From assembly GCA_004134995.1 (NCBI GenBank), contig REGP01000005.1:234625-298624 (forward strand): DNA of 64,000 nt. Reading direction: 5' to 3'. Below the pieces are notes generated by a model. That model worked only from the letters and a program-made list of their open reading frames with translations. It searched no databases and had not been told where the DNA came from. Origin of the DNA: Oxalobacteraceae bacterium CAVE-383 (GTDB lineage: Bacteria; Pseudomonadota; Gammaproteobacteria; Burkholderiales; Burkholderiaceae_D). Both the position numbers and the translations under genes were made by a program. Shown in pieces: positions 27,278 to 37,427 of this stretch (position 1 is the stretch's first letter; each line of letters begins with the position of its first letter).

Positions 27278-27630
27278 GACCGGTCTCCTACGATTTACTT
27301 ACCATGTCCGCTTGTGATCGCTGCACGTTTCCCAACGCATCGATCGCGGATCGCTAAAGCGGAACAGCATAAGCGAGTCGCGGCAAAATTGAAACGATGC
27401 GAAAGTTTGTTTTTTCAGGAATCTAATGCCAAACCGCCCTTGCCGTTGCAACAACTTGCCGGGCGTAAATGATTTAGCAATTATCGGGCCAACCAGCGAT
27501 TGCGAAATCAGGCGGGAACGGGGCGTTGTACTGCGTTCGTGTCCTCCTGCGGCCTGCGGCCGCATTCCCCCTTTACCTCACTTCGCACAACACCCCATCC
27601 CCGCCTGATTTCGCAGCCCGCTTCCAAGCC
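27278..27630. other. Intergenic region of 353 bp, mostly a hairpin repeat
   Basis: No protein gene with a ribosome-binding site was found here. The left part should hold the promoter of the DUF1488-like gene, though no strong hexamers stand out. The right part contains the 115-bp hairpin repeat at 27501-27615, which ends 16 bases before the stop codon of pip. Confidence 0.5.
27501..27615. repeat. 115-bp hairpin repeat, copy 1
   Basis: Imperfect palindrome. The left arm TGCGAAATCAGGCGGG...GGGG..GTTGT pairs with the right arm ending CCGCCTGATTTCGCA. The interior carries ACTGCGTTCGTGTCC, a small GCGGCC-TGC-GGCCGC hairpin and CTTTACCTCACTTCGC. The interior is nearly the same in copy 2 (51956-52071), while the outer arms differ in compensating ways. 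It lies 3' of pip and could act as a transcript-end structure or be a REP/MITE-like mobile repeat. Confidence 0.8.
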
Positions 27631-29681
<2,051 letters not shown>

Positions 29682-29815
29682 TTTTGGACCGATCTCATGT
29701 TAAACACGCCAATTAGAATTTATGACAGTTTACTTGGAGAGCTTACTTATCGCGAGGATTAATGATACGTTAGACCCTATGCCGCAGGCCGGCGCAATCC
29801 CGCCAGGAGACCGAT

Positions 29816-31510
29816 ATGACCGTGCATCAGGATGAGCATCCGGATCGTTTTCGCAGCAACGGCTTTACGACGCATGCCGTCACCAACCAGCCTGCGCCGC
29901 TGGCGCCCTACGATCTGTTCGGCAGCGATCTGCCGCTGCAGCAGGCGCTCGAACGCGAAGGCGGCGCCTGGGCCAGGCCGCAGGTTGCGGTGTTCGGCCC
30001 CATTGCCGGCGGCGAAATGATGGCGCTGGGCGTGCTCGCCAATGAGAATAAACCCAAGTTCCGCCCCTTCGACCGCTACGGCAATCGCATCGAAGAGGTT
30101 GAATTCCATCCTGCCTATCACCGCCTGATGGCGCTCGGCACGCACCATGGCGTCTCCAACTTCAACTGGCACCACGCCGACCGCGACGGCGCCAATGTGG
30201 CCCGCGCCGCGCTGTTCTATATGCATTGCCAGGCCGACCAGGGCACCTGCTGCCCATTGACGATGACCTACGCTTCAGTGGCATCGTTGCGCCTGTCGCC
30301 GCATCTGGCGCAGGACTGGCTGCCGCGCATCACATCGGACATCTACGACGGCGCGGCCATCCCGGCCTGGCTGAAAGCCGGCAATACGATCGGCATGGGC
30401 ATGACCGAAAAACAGGGCGGTTCCGATGTGCGCGCCAATACCACGCGCGCCTTTGCCGTCGGCGCCGAGGGGCCGGATGAATTGTATGAACTGGTCGGAC
30501 ACAAGTGGTTCATGTCGGCCCCGATGTGCGATGCCTTCCTGGTGCTGGCGCGCACCGAGGCCGGCATCTCCTGTTTCCTGACGCCGAAGTTCGCGCCCGG
30601 CGGCGATCCCGATGCGCCGCAGCTCAACGCCATCCGCATCCAGCGCCTGAAAGACAAGCTCGGCGATCACAGCAACGCCAGTTCCGAAGTCGAATTGCAA
30701 GGCGCGCTCGGCTGGATGCTCGGCGAAGACGGGCGCGGCATCAACGTCATTCTGGAAATGGTGGCGCTGACGCGGCAGGACTGCGCGCTCGGTTCCAGCG
30801 CACTGATGCGGCAGGCGCTGGTGCAGGCGATCCATCATGCGCGCGAGCGGCAGGCGTTCGGCAAGCACCTGGTGCAGCAGCCCTTGATGCAGAACGTGCT
30901 GGCCGACCTGGCGCTGGAATCGGAAGCGGCGATGGCGCTGTCGCTGCGGCTGGCGCGCGCGATCGACGCATCGCGCCACGATCCGCACCAGGCCGCTTTC
31001 GCCCGGCTGGCCACCGCGATCGGCAAATACTGGATCTGCAAACGCTGCGCGCCCTTCGTCAACGAGGCGCAGGAATGCCTGGGCGGCGCCGGTTATGTGG
31101 AAGAATCGATGCTGCCGCGCCTGTATCGGCAGGCGCCGCTGAATTCGATCTGGGAAGGCAGCGGCAATATCCAGTGCCTGGACGTGCTGCGCTGCCTGGC
31201 GCGCGAACCCCTGAGCCGCGTCGCATTTTTCGACGAGTTCAAGGATCTGCACGGCCACTATGCAGCACTGGATGCAACGCTGAAGGAATTGCTCGCGCTG
31301 CTGGCCGATCACGCCAACCTGGAAATACGTTCGCGCTACATCGTCGAACGCATGGCGCTGGCGCTGCAGACCGCGCTGCTGATCCGCGGCGGCGACGCCA
31401 GGGCGGCCGACGCATTCTGCCGCTCGCGGCTGGAGGGCGCGCACGGCCTGGCGTTCGGCACCCTGACGCCGGATGCGCCGCTGGCCTACCTGATCGAACG
31501 CGCTTACTGA
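29816..31510 (+). CDS. aidB: AidB-type acyl-CoA dehydrogenase
   Basis: A 564-residue flavoprotein closely resembling E. coli AidB, which is induced by alkylating agents and binds DNA. Shared blocks include GMGMTEKQGGSDV, KWFMSAPMCDAF, RLKDKLG-HSNASSEVE, the FAD region ECLGGAGYVEES and the catalytic Glu in NSIWEGSGNI. The C-terminal Arg-containing domain that contacts DNA in AidB is present. AGGAGA lies 8 bases before the ATG. No ada gene is adjacent, but tag lies 1.8 kb downstream. Confidence 0.88.
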   Translation: MTVHQDEHPDRFRSNGFTTHAVTNQPAPLAPYDLFGSDLPLQQALEREGGAWARPQVAVFGPIAGGEMMALGVLANENKPKFRPFDRYGNRIEEVEFHPAYHRLMALGTHHGVSNFNWHHADRDGANVARAALFYMHCQADQGTCCPLTMTYASVASLRLSPHLAQDWLPRITSDIYDGAAIPAWLKAGNTIGMGMTEKQGGSDVRANTTRAFAVGAEGPDELYELVGHKWFMSAPMCDAFLVLARTEAGISCFLTPKFAPGGDPDAPQLNAIRIQRLKDKLGDHSNASSEVELQGALGWMLGEDGRGINVILEMVALTRQDCALGSSALMRQALVQAIHHARERQAFGKHLVQQPLMQNVLADLALESEAAMALSLRLARAIDASRHDPHQAAFARLATAIGKYWICKRCAPFVNEAQECLGGAGYVEESMLPRLYRQAPLNSIWEGSGNIQCLDVLRCLAREPLSRVAFFDEFKDLHGHYAALDATLKELLALLADHANLEIRSRYIVERMALALQTALLIRGGDARAADAFCRSRLEGAHGLAFGTLTPDAPLAYLIERAY

Positions 31511-31535
31511 AACAAGGCCTCCGCGCGCGGCGAGT

Positions 31536-33104
31536 TCAGCCCGCGGCCAATTCCTGTTCCATCGTCACCACGCGGTTGCGGCCTTGGAGCTTGGCCTGAT
31601 ACATGGCTTGATCCGCAATGCGCAGCAGTGTGTCGGCGGTATGGGCCGCCATCGGCTGCAGCGCGGCCACGCCGATGCTGACCGTGACCTGGCCGAATTC
31701 GGATTCGCAATGCGGCAAACGCAGCGATTCGACCGCTGCGCGCAGCGTCTCGGCCATGAGCAGCGAACCTGCCATATCGGTATCGGCCGCCACCAGCACG
31801 AATTCTTCGCCGCCGTAGCGCGCCACCAGATCGCCGCCGCGATGGCAGCCCTCCTGCAGCGCGTCCGCCACCTTGCGCAAACAGACGTCGCCGGCCTGAT
31901 GACCGTAATGATCGTTGTATTTCTTGAAAAAATCGACGTCCAGCATGATGACCGCCAACGGCTTGGAGGAACGTATCGCGCGCCGCAACTCGCTGCCGAG
32001 AACTTCGTCCAGCCGGCGGCGATTGGCCAGGCCCGTCAGTCCATCGGTCGCGCTCAATGCTTCCAGCTTCTGATTGGCGTCGCGCAGCGCCCTGGTGCGC
32101 GCGTCAACCAACGCATCGAGCTGTTCATGATGGCGGTGCACAATGCCTGCCATTTGATTGAATTTATGCGACAGCACCGCAATTTCATCGCTGCCTTCGG
32201 AAGACAATCGCACGCGGTAATTGCCGTTCTCGGTTTGTTTCATCACGCCGAGCAGCCGGTTCAGCGGCTCGCAGACACTGCGGCAGATCGCATACGATAT
32301 CAGCAGCACGAATGCCGAGCAGATCGCGCCGATCACGATGATCTTGTTTCTCAGCGCATGCGCCTCGCCGGCCAGCGCCTGCATCGGCATGATGCTGACC
32401 GCGGCCCAAGTGGTGTCCGCAACCGGCGCGAACGCCGCCAGATAAGCGCGCCCGTCGGCCGCATTGTACGAAACGAAATTGGCGCCGCCGCCGCTGCCGA
32501 CGATGCGGCCGATGCTGCTGAGCAGACCGGGGTCGGCCAGTACGGGCGGATTATCGGCAACAGCATCCGCGGCAACCTCGGCCGGCGGCCTGATCAGAAT
32601 GCGGCCGTTGTTGACGTCGAGCACGAATAACGAGGCATCGCCGCCGCCCGCGACGCCATTGAAAATGCCGGAAAAAATAGCCTGGGGCGAACGCTCTTCC
32701 TGCACGGCCGGCGTGGCGTCGGACGCCGCTTTCTCCGTGACGGCATGAATGTTCTGCACTATCTGCTTGACCGCTTCGGCTTCGAACAGACCGTTCTTTT
32801 TGCGGATTGCTTCGCTCGACTCCAGATAAGCCGTCGCGCCGCAGATCAGCAGCGGAATCAGCGAAACCAGGATGAAGGAAATGATGAGGCGGTAGCGGAT
32901 GTCGATCGATCTGAGCAGCCGCGGAAAAAGGCCGCCGTGGCCGATCGTTGGATTGGCCTTCGAATTGGCGCCTGCGCCGGTCCGCGGGCCGGACCTTGCC
33001 GTGCCGTCACCCTCTGGAAACGTATTGATCGCACAACCCCTTATGATTCGATTCCATGTTCTTGTTATTATTTGAGAAATCCATTCGAATGCAGCCTGCG
33101 GCAT
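31536..33104 (-). CDS. Membrane-bound diguanylate cyclase
   Basis: A 522-residue protein. After a cytoplasmic N-terminal segment of about 65 residues, a first membrane helix (LIISFILVSLIPLLICG) leads to a periplasmic sensor of about 150 residues, then a second helix (VIGAICSAFVLLISYAI), a HAMP domain and a GGDEF domain. The active-site motif is GGEEF at 431-435, and RGGD at 422-425 is the inhibitory I-site placed five residues before it. It should therefore make cyclic di-GMP and be feedback inhibited. The start at 33104 is the only ATG before the first helix and is uncertain. Confidence 0.88.
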   Translation of the reverse strand: MPQAAFEWISQIITRTWNRIIRGCAINTFPEGDGTARSGPRTGAGANSKANPTIGHGGLFPRLLRSIDIRYRLIISFILVSLIPLLICGATAYLESSEAIRKKNGLFEAEAVKQIVQNIHAVTEKAASDATPAVQEERSPQAIFSGIFNGVAGGGDASLFVLDVNNGRILIRPPAEVAADAVADNPPVLADPGLLSSIGRIVGSGGGANFVSYNAADGRAYLAAFAPVADTTWAAVSIMPMQALAGEAHALRNKIIVIGAICSAFVLLISYAICRSVCEPLNRLLGVMKQTENGNYRVRLSSEGSDEIAVLSHKFNQMAGIVHRHHEQLDALVDARTRALRDANQKLEALSATDGLTGLANRRRLDEVLGSELRRAIRSSKPLAVIMLDVDFFKKYNDHYGHQAGDVCLRKVADALQEGCHRGGDLVARYGGEEFVLVAADTDMAGSLLMAETLRAAVESLRLPHCESEFGQVTVSIGVAALQPMAAHTADTLLRIADQAMYQAKLQGRNRVVTMEQELAAG

Positions 33105-33286
33105 GTCCGGATTCGTCGAAACAATTGTATCCAGCGAGCGCCGAATACGCTAACATTTTTACCCGGAATTGCCGCAAATTAACGCAGATTCGCGCAAATG
33201 GCGGGCAATACAACGCCCATGCGGGAATATGATTTCATCGCGGCAATAATACTTGCCGCTCATTAATAAATTCCACAAAATACGCA

Positions 33287-33904
33287 ATGCCAAAATCCGC
33301 CGCCGCCGAAATCCAACGCTGTGCATGGTGCACGGCCTCGCCGCTTTACATGCAATATCACGATAGCGAATGGGGCCGGCCGAACTGCGACGAGCGCTAT
33401 CTGTTCGAGAAAATCTGCCTGGAAGGCTTTCAGGCCGGCCTGAGCTGGCTGACGATTCTGAACAAGCGGGAGGCATTCCGGCGCGCCTTCAAGAATTTCG
33501 AAGCGGAAAAGGTCGTCAAATTCGGCGAGAAGGATATCGAACGGCTGATGGCGGATGCCGGCATCGTGCGCCATCGCGGCAAGATCGTTTCCACCATCAA
33601 CAACGCCGCCCGCGTCATCGAATTGCGCGAGGAATTCGGCAGCCTGGCCAAGTTCATCTGGCAGTTCGAGCCGCCGGCCGCCGGCCGTCCGCAGCATCTG
33701 TCGCTTGAAGTGCTGCGCACCATGACCACGTCGCCGGAATCGGTCGCCCTGTCGAAGGCGCTGAAAAAACGCGGCTGGTCTTTTGTCGGCCCCACCACGA
33801 TGTACGCCTTCATGCAATCGATCGGACTCGTCAACGATCATCTTCACGATTGCGGCTTCCGGGACGCGGCGCTGAGCGCGCGCAAGCGTTTCAAAAAACC
33901 CTGA
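33287..33904 (+). CDS. tag: DNA-3-methyladenine glycosylase I
   Basis: Helix-hairpin-helix superfamily glycosylase that removes 3-methyladenine from DNA. The 205-residue protein shows the zinc snap of the family: C12 in QRCAWC, H25 in YHDSEWG, and a C-terminal His and Cys in HLHDCGF. The substrate region LEGFQAGLSWLTILNKRE is well conserved. It lies in the same neighbourhood as aidB, so two alkylation-damage genes are within 4 kb, though the diguanylate cyclase intervenes on the other strand. Confidence 0.95.
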   Translation: MPKSAAAEIQRCAWCTASPLYMQYHDSEWGRPNCDERYLFEKICLEGFQAGLSWLTILNKREAFRRAFKNFEAEKVVKFGEKDIERLMADAGIVRHRGKIVSTINNAARVIELREEFGSLAKFIWQFEPPAAGRPQHLSLEVLRTMTTSPESVALSKALKKRGWSFVGPTTMYAFMQSIGLVNDHLHDCGFRDAALSARKRFKKP

Positions 33905-33907
33905 ATT

Positions 33908-34969
33908 TCAGGCCTGGGCGCTGGCCTTGTGAACGAACGGGATGGCGTCACGGCTGCCGCTTGCCAGATGCTCGGACAGAATCGCCGACGCGCCCGCGAA
34001 TGCCGGATACTGGGCGACGATCATGAAGGTCGGAATCCGTTGCAGGTAGGCTTCGAAGCGCCCCTTGTTTTCGAAGCGCTTGCGAAATGGCGATGCGGCG
34101 AAATAATCGCCCAGATGCTGCAGCACGCCGCCACCGAGATAGACGCCGCCCAGCGCGCCCAGCGTCAACGCCACATTGGACGCCACGGTGCCCAGCAATC
34201 CGCAAAAACAATCGAGGGTTTCCCGGCACAGCGGATCGTTGCGCTTGAGCGCATGCTCGACGATTTCCGCCGTACTTAATGGCGCAACCGCGCCGGCCTG
34301 GCGCAACTCGCCCAGCGCCAGATAGACCGTCTCCATGCCGGGACCGGACACCAGGCGCTCGGCCGATACGTGCGCATACTTGCGCCAGCAATACGCCAGC
34401 AGCGCGACTTCGCGTTCATCGGCTGGCGAAAACGATGCGTGGCCCCCTTCGCTGCCGAGCGCGATCCAGCGGCCTTTATCCGGAATCAGCCCGCCCACGC
34501 CCAGCCCGGTGCCCGGCCCCACCAGCCCGATCACGGCTTCCTTTTGCGCGGCGCCGCCGCCGACCTGGACGAAATCCGACGGCGGCAGATGCGGCAGGGA
34601 CATCGACAGCGCGGTAAAGTCGTTCACGATCAGCAAAGTCTCCAGCGCCAGACGCCGGCGCGTGTCGCGGATCGAAAAGGCCCAGTCGTGATTGGTCATC
34701 TTGATCCAGTCGCCCTGCACCGGATTGGCCATGGCGATGGCGGCATGCCGTATCGGCGGATGCGCGTTGGCGGCCAGATAGGCTTCGACCGCCATGGCGA
34801 ATTCGGCGTAATCGCCGCCATGCAGGGTCTGGACGGCGTCGAACCGGCCCGGCGCATATTCCAGCGCGAAGCGCGCATTGGTGCCGCCGACGTCGCCCAG
34901 CAGGCGCGGCCCGTCCGTATAGGCGGGCAATGCGGCGGATGACGATTTCTGCGCTGGCAATGAAGACAT
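33908..34969 (-). CDS. glk: Glucokinase
   Basis: ATP-dependent glucokinase of the bacterial Glk (ROK-unrelated) family, 353 residues. The phosphate-1 motif GDVGGTNARF is at residues 25-34, and the sugar-binding ITNHDW-like segment is KMTNHDWAFS. The VGPGTGLGVGGLI and ALGSEGGHASF motifs follow. The N-terminal 20 residues are a low-complexity extension. It converts glucose to glucose-6-phosphate in the cytoplasm. It converges with tag (3-base gap) and diverges from the TPR protein. Confidence 0.94.
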   Translation of the reverse strand: MSSLPAQKSSSAALPAYTDGPRLLGDVGGTNARFALEYAPGRFDAVQTLHGGDYAEFAMAVEAYLAANAHPPIRHAAIAMANPVQGDWIKMTNHDWAFSIRDTRRRLALETLLIVNDFTALSMSLPHLPPSDFVQVGGGAAQKEAVIGLVGPGTGLGVGGLIPDKGRWIALGSEGGHASFSPADEREVALLAYCWRKYAHVSAERLVSGPGMETVYLALGELRQAGAVAPLSTAEIVEHALKRNDPLCRETLDCFCGLLGTVASNVALTLGALGGVYLGGGVLQHLGDYFAASPFRKRFENKGRFEAYLQRIPTFMIVAQYPAFAGASAILSEHLASGSRDAIPFVHKASAQA

Positions 34970-35217
34970 GGCTGCGTGCTTTCCATAAAAATGTCAGTAT
35001 CACTGTGATGCGATTTACCCCGAATACGTTCATTCGTCGGACAAATCCGAAGGCGCCGGCAACAGCATCTTACGGGCTGCTTGCAATTATTTACCCTAAA
35101 TTGGAGTACTCTGCATCGTTCTGCTCGATCCTTGGGGCGTTTCGTCGGGTTTGGCCAGGCCTTGGGCGGTATTTCGCCGCGCCGAGCGGTTCCATGATGA
35201 GATGGGTTCTGAATGCA

Positions 35218-37380
35218 ATGGAAATTCTAAACGCGCTGGAACACCATCAGGCCGGCCGGCTCTCCGAGGCGGTCGCCATCTACCAGGCGATCCTGACGGC
35301 CGAACCCGATAATCCGGACGCCCTGCATCTGATGGGCAATGCCGCCGGCCAGCTCGGCGACGTCGATTTTTCCATCCGCCTGATTTCGCAGGCCTGCGCG
35401 CTGGCGCCGTTGAACACCACCTACCTGCTGTCGCTGGCCACCGCCTATCGCGTCAAAACCCAATTCGAACAGGCGCTCATCTGTTATGCGCGCATCCTGG
35501 AAATCGATCCGAAGGCCGTCTCCGCGCATTACGGCGTCGGCAATACCCTGCAAAACCTGGGCCGGCCGCTGGAAGCCGTCGACAGTTTCAGCGCGGCGCT
35601 GTCGCTCAATCCCGATTTTCTGGAAGCGCGCTACAACCTGGCCAATCTGCAAAAATCGCTCGGCAACCTGCTTGAGGCGGTGCATCACTACCGCCTGGCG
35701 GTTGCGCTGAAGCCGGATTTCGCCGACGCCTATCACAACATGGGCAGCGCCCTGCATGCACTGGGACGCCACGACGAGGCGCTGTCCAGTTACGAAGAAG
35801 CACTGTGCTGCGACCTGCCCGAAACCCATAACAATATGGGCGCGGTATATTTCGACCAGAGGCAGTATCCGCGCGCGCTGGCCTGCTACCGGCTGGCCAT
35901 CGCGGCCCGGCCCGATTATGCCGAAGCCTATAACAATGTCGGCAACACCTTGCGCAAAATGGGCGAGTTCGACGCCGCCGCCGCGGCATTGCGCGAAGCC
36001 ATCGAACTGGCGCCCGGCTATGCCGTGGCGCATTTGAACCTGGGCGATCTGCTGATGGAATGCGAACTGATCGAAGACGCCGCGCAATTCTACGAAAACG
36101 CCATCGCGGTGGCGCCGGACATGGCGCAGGCCTATTTTCAGCTGGGCATCGCCAGAAGCAGGCAAAACCGACTGCAAACCGCGATGACCTGTTTCGAACA
36201 GGCGCTGGCGCATCGCCCCAACCATGCCGACGCCCTGTACAACCTGGGCCTGGTCAATGCGCGGCGCGGCCAGTTCGCGGAAGCCGAATGCGCCTATCGG
36301 CTGGCGCTGGACGTGGCGCCGGACTACCTCGATGCGCACATCAATCTGTCCGCTATTCTGCTGCAGGATGGACGCGCGGCCGAAGCCAGGCAGCATATCG
36401 ACCGCGCCTATTCGCAAAAGAATGTGTTCGAAAAACATGCGCCCGGCGCCGACAAGACCGTGCTGATCCTGTTCGACGCCGGCCAGGGCAATCTGAACCT
36501 GACCCATCTGTTCGACGAAAACGCCAACAGCACGATCGACTGGATGATCGAATACGCCTCCGACGGCCAGGCTGCGCAACTGCCGCATTACGACCTGGCA
36601 TTCAACGCCATGGGCGATTCCGACCTGACCGGCGACACCGCCGGCCCGGTCGCCAAATTCCTGCAGGTCTGCAGCAAGCCTTTCCTGAATCATCCCGACA
36701 AGGTGGCGCGCACCGCGCGCAACAAGCTGCCCGATCTGCTGGCCGGCATCGACCGCCTGCTGGTGCCGAAGGTCTGGCGTTTCGCCGATGCCGCCGCCTG
36801 GCTCCCGGCAATGGAAGAGCGCCTGCCCCTGCTGACGCGCCCCGTGCATACCCAAGGCGGCATCGGACTGGAATTATCGACCGATGCCGGACAACTGGCG
36901 CAATGCCGGGCGGCGCAGACCACGCCGGTATACGTGGCCTGTTATGTCGATTACCGCTCGGCCGATTCCTTTTTCCGCAAATACCGGGTGATTTTCATCG
37001 ATCGCGAGCCTTATCCCTACCATATGGCGATCTCGCCGCACTGGATGGTGCATTACGATACCTCGGATATGGAGGACTTCCCCTGGAAGCTGGAGGAAGA
37101 ACGGCGTTTCCTGGAAAATCCGGAAACGGTGCTCGGCGCGGCCGGCATGCAGGCGCTGCGCGCCATCGGCGCCCGGATGGATCTGGATTACGGCGGCATC
37201 GACTTCTCGATCATGCCGGACGGGCGCCTGCTGGTGTTCGAAGCCAATCCGACCATGCTGGTGCACCCCGAAATAACCGACGGCCCGCTGGGCCACAAGA
37301 ATACCCATATCCGCCGCATCTATGGCGCCTTTGAAAGCCTGCTCAAGCGCACAGCCGCCAAGGGAGCCGCCAGGTTGTAA
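35218..37380 (+). CDS. TPR protein with C-terminal ATP-grasp-like domain
   Basis: A 720-residue protein beginning MEILNALEHHQAG (ATG 35218; other in-frame ATGs at 35194 and 35197 are possible). Residues 1-410 are about 11 tetratricopeptide repeats with the usual pattern (for example YAEAYNNVGNTLRKMGEFDAA). From about residue 420 the sequence changes to an alpha/beta domain with HYDLAFNAMGDSD, PFLNHPDKVARTARNKL and, near the end, YGGIDFSIMPDGRLLVFEANPT. That last block matches the metal-binding end of ATP-grasp ligases (D-x(n)-E-x-N). The substrate is unknown. No signal peptide. Confidence 0.8.
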   Translation: MEILNALEHHQAGRLSEAVAIYQAILTAEPDNPDALHLMGNAAGQLGDVDFSIRLISQACALAPLNTTYLLSLATAYRVKTQFEQALICYARILEIDPKAVSAHYGVGNTLQNLGRPLEAVDSFSAALSLNPDFLEARYNLANLQKSLGNLLEAVHHYRLAVALKPDFADAYHNMGSALHALGRHDEALSSYEEALCCDLPETHNNMGAVYFDQRQYPRALACYRLAIAARPDYAEAYNNVGNTLRKMGEFDAAAAALREAIELAPGYAVAHLNLGDLLMECELIEDAAQFYENAIAVAPDMAQAYFQLGIARSRQNRLQTAMTCFEQALAHRPNHADALYNLGLVNARRGQFAEAECAYRLALDVAPDYLDAHINLSAILLQDGRAAEARQHIDRAYSQKNVFEKHAPGADKTVLILFDAGQGNLNLTHLFDENANSTIDWMIEYASDGQAAQLPHYDLAFNAMGDSDLTGDTAGPVAKFLQVCSKPFLNHPDKVARTARNKLPDLLAGIDRLLVPKVWRFADAAAWLPAMEERLPLLTRPVHTQGGIGLELSTDAGQLAQCRAAQTTPVYVACYVDYRSADSFFRKYRVIFIDREPYPYHMAISPHWMVHYDTSDMEDFPWKLEEERRFLENPETVLGAAGMQALRAIGARMDLDYGGIDFSIMPDGRLLVFEANPTMLVHPEITDGPLGHKNTHIRRIYGAFESLLKRTAAKGAARL

Positions 37381-37427
37381 TGGAATGTAATCGCCGCCGC
37401 TGCATGGCGGCGGCACTACGGTAGAAT

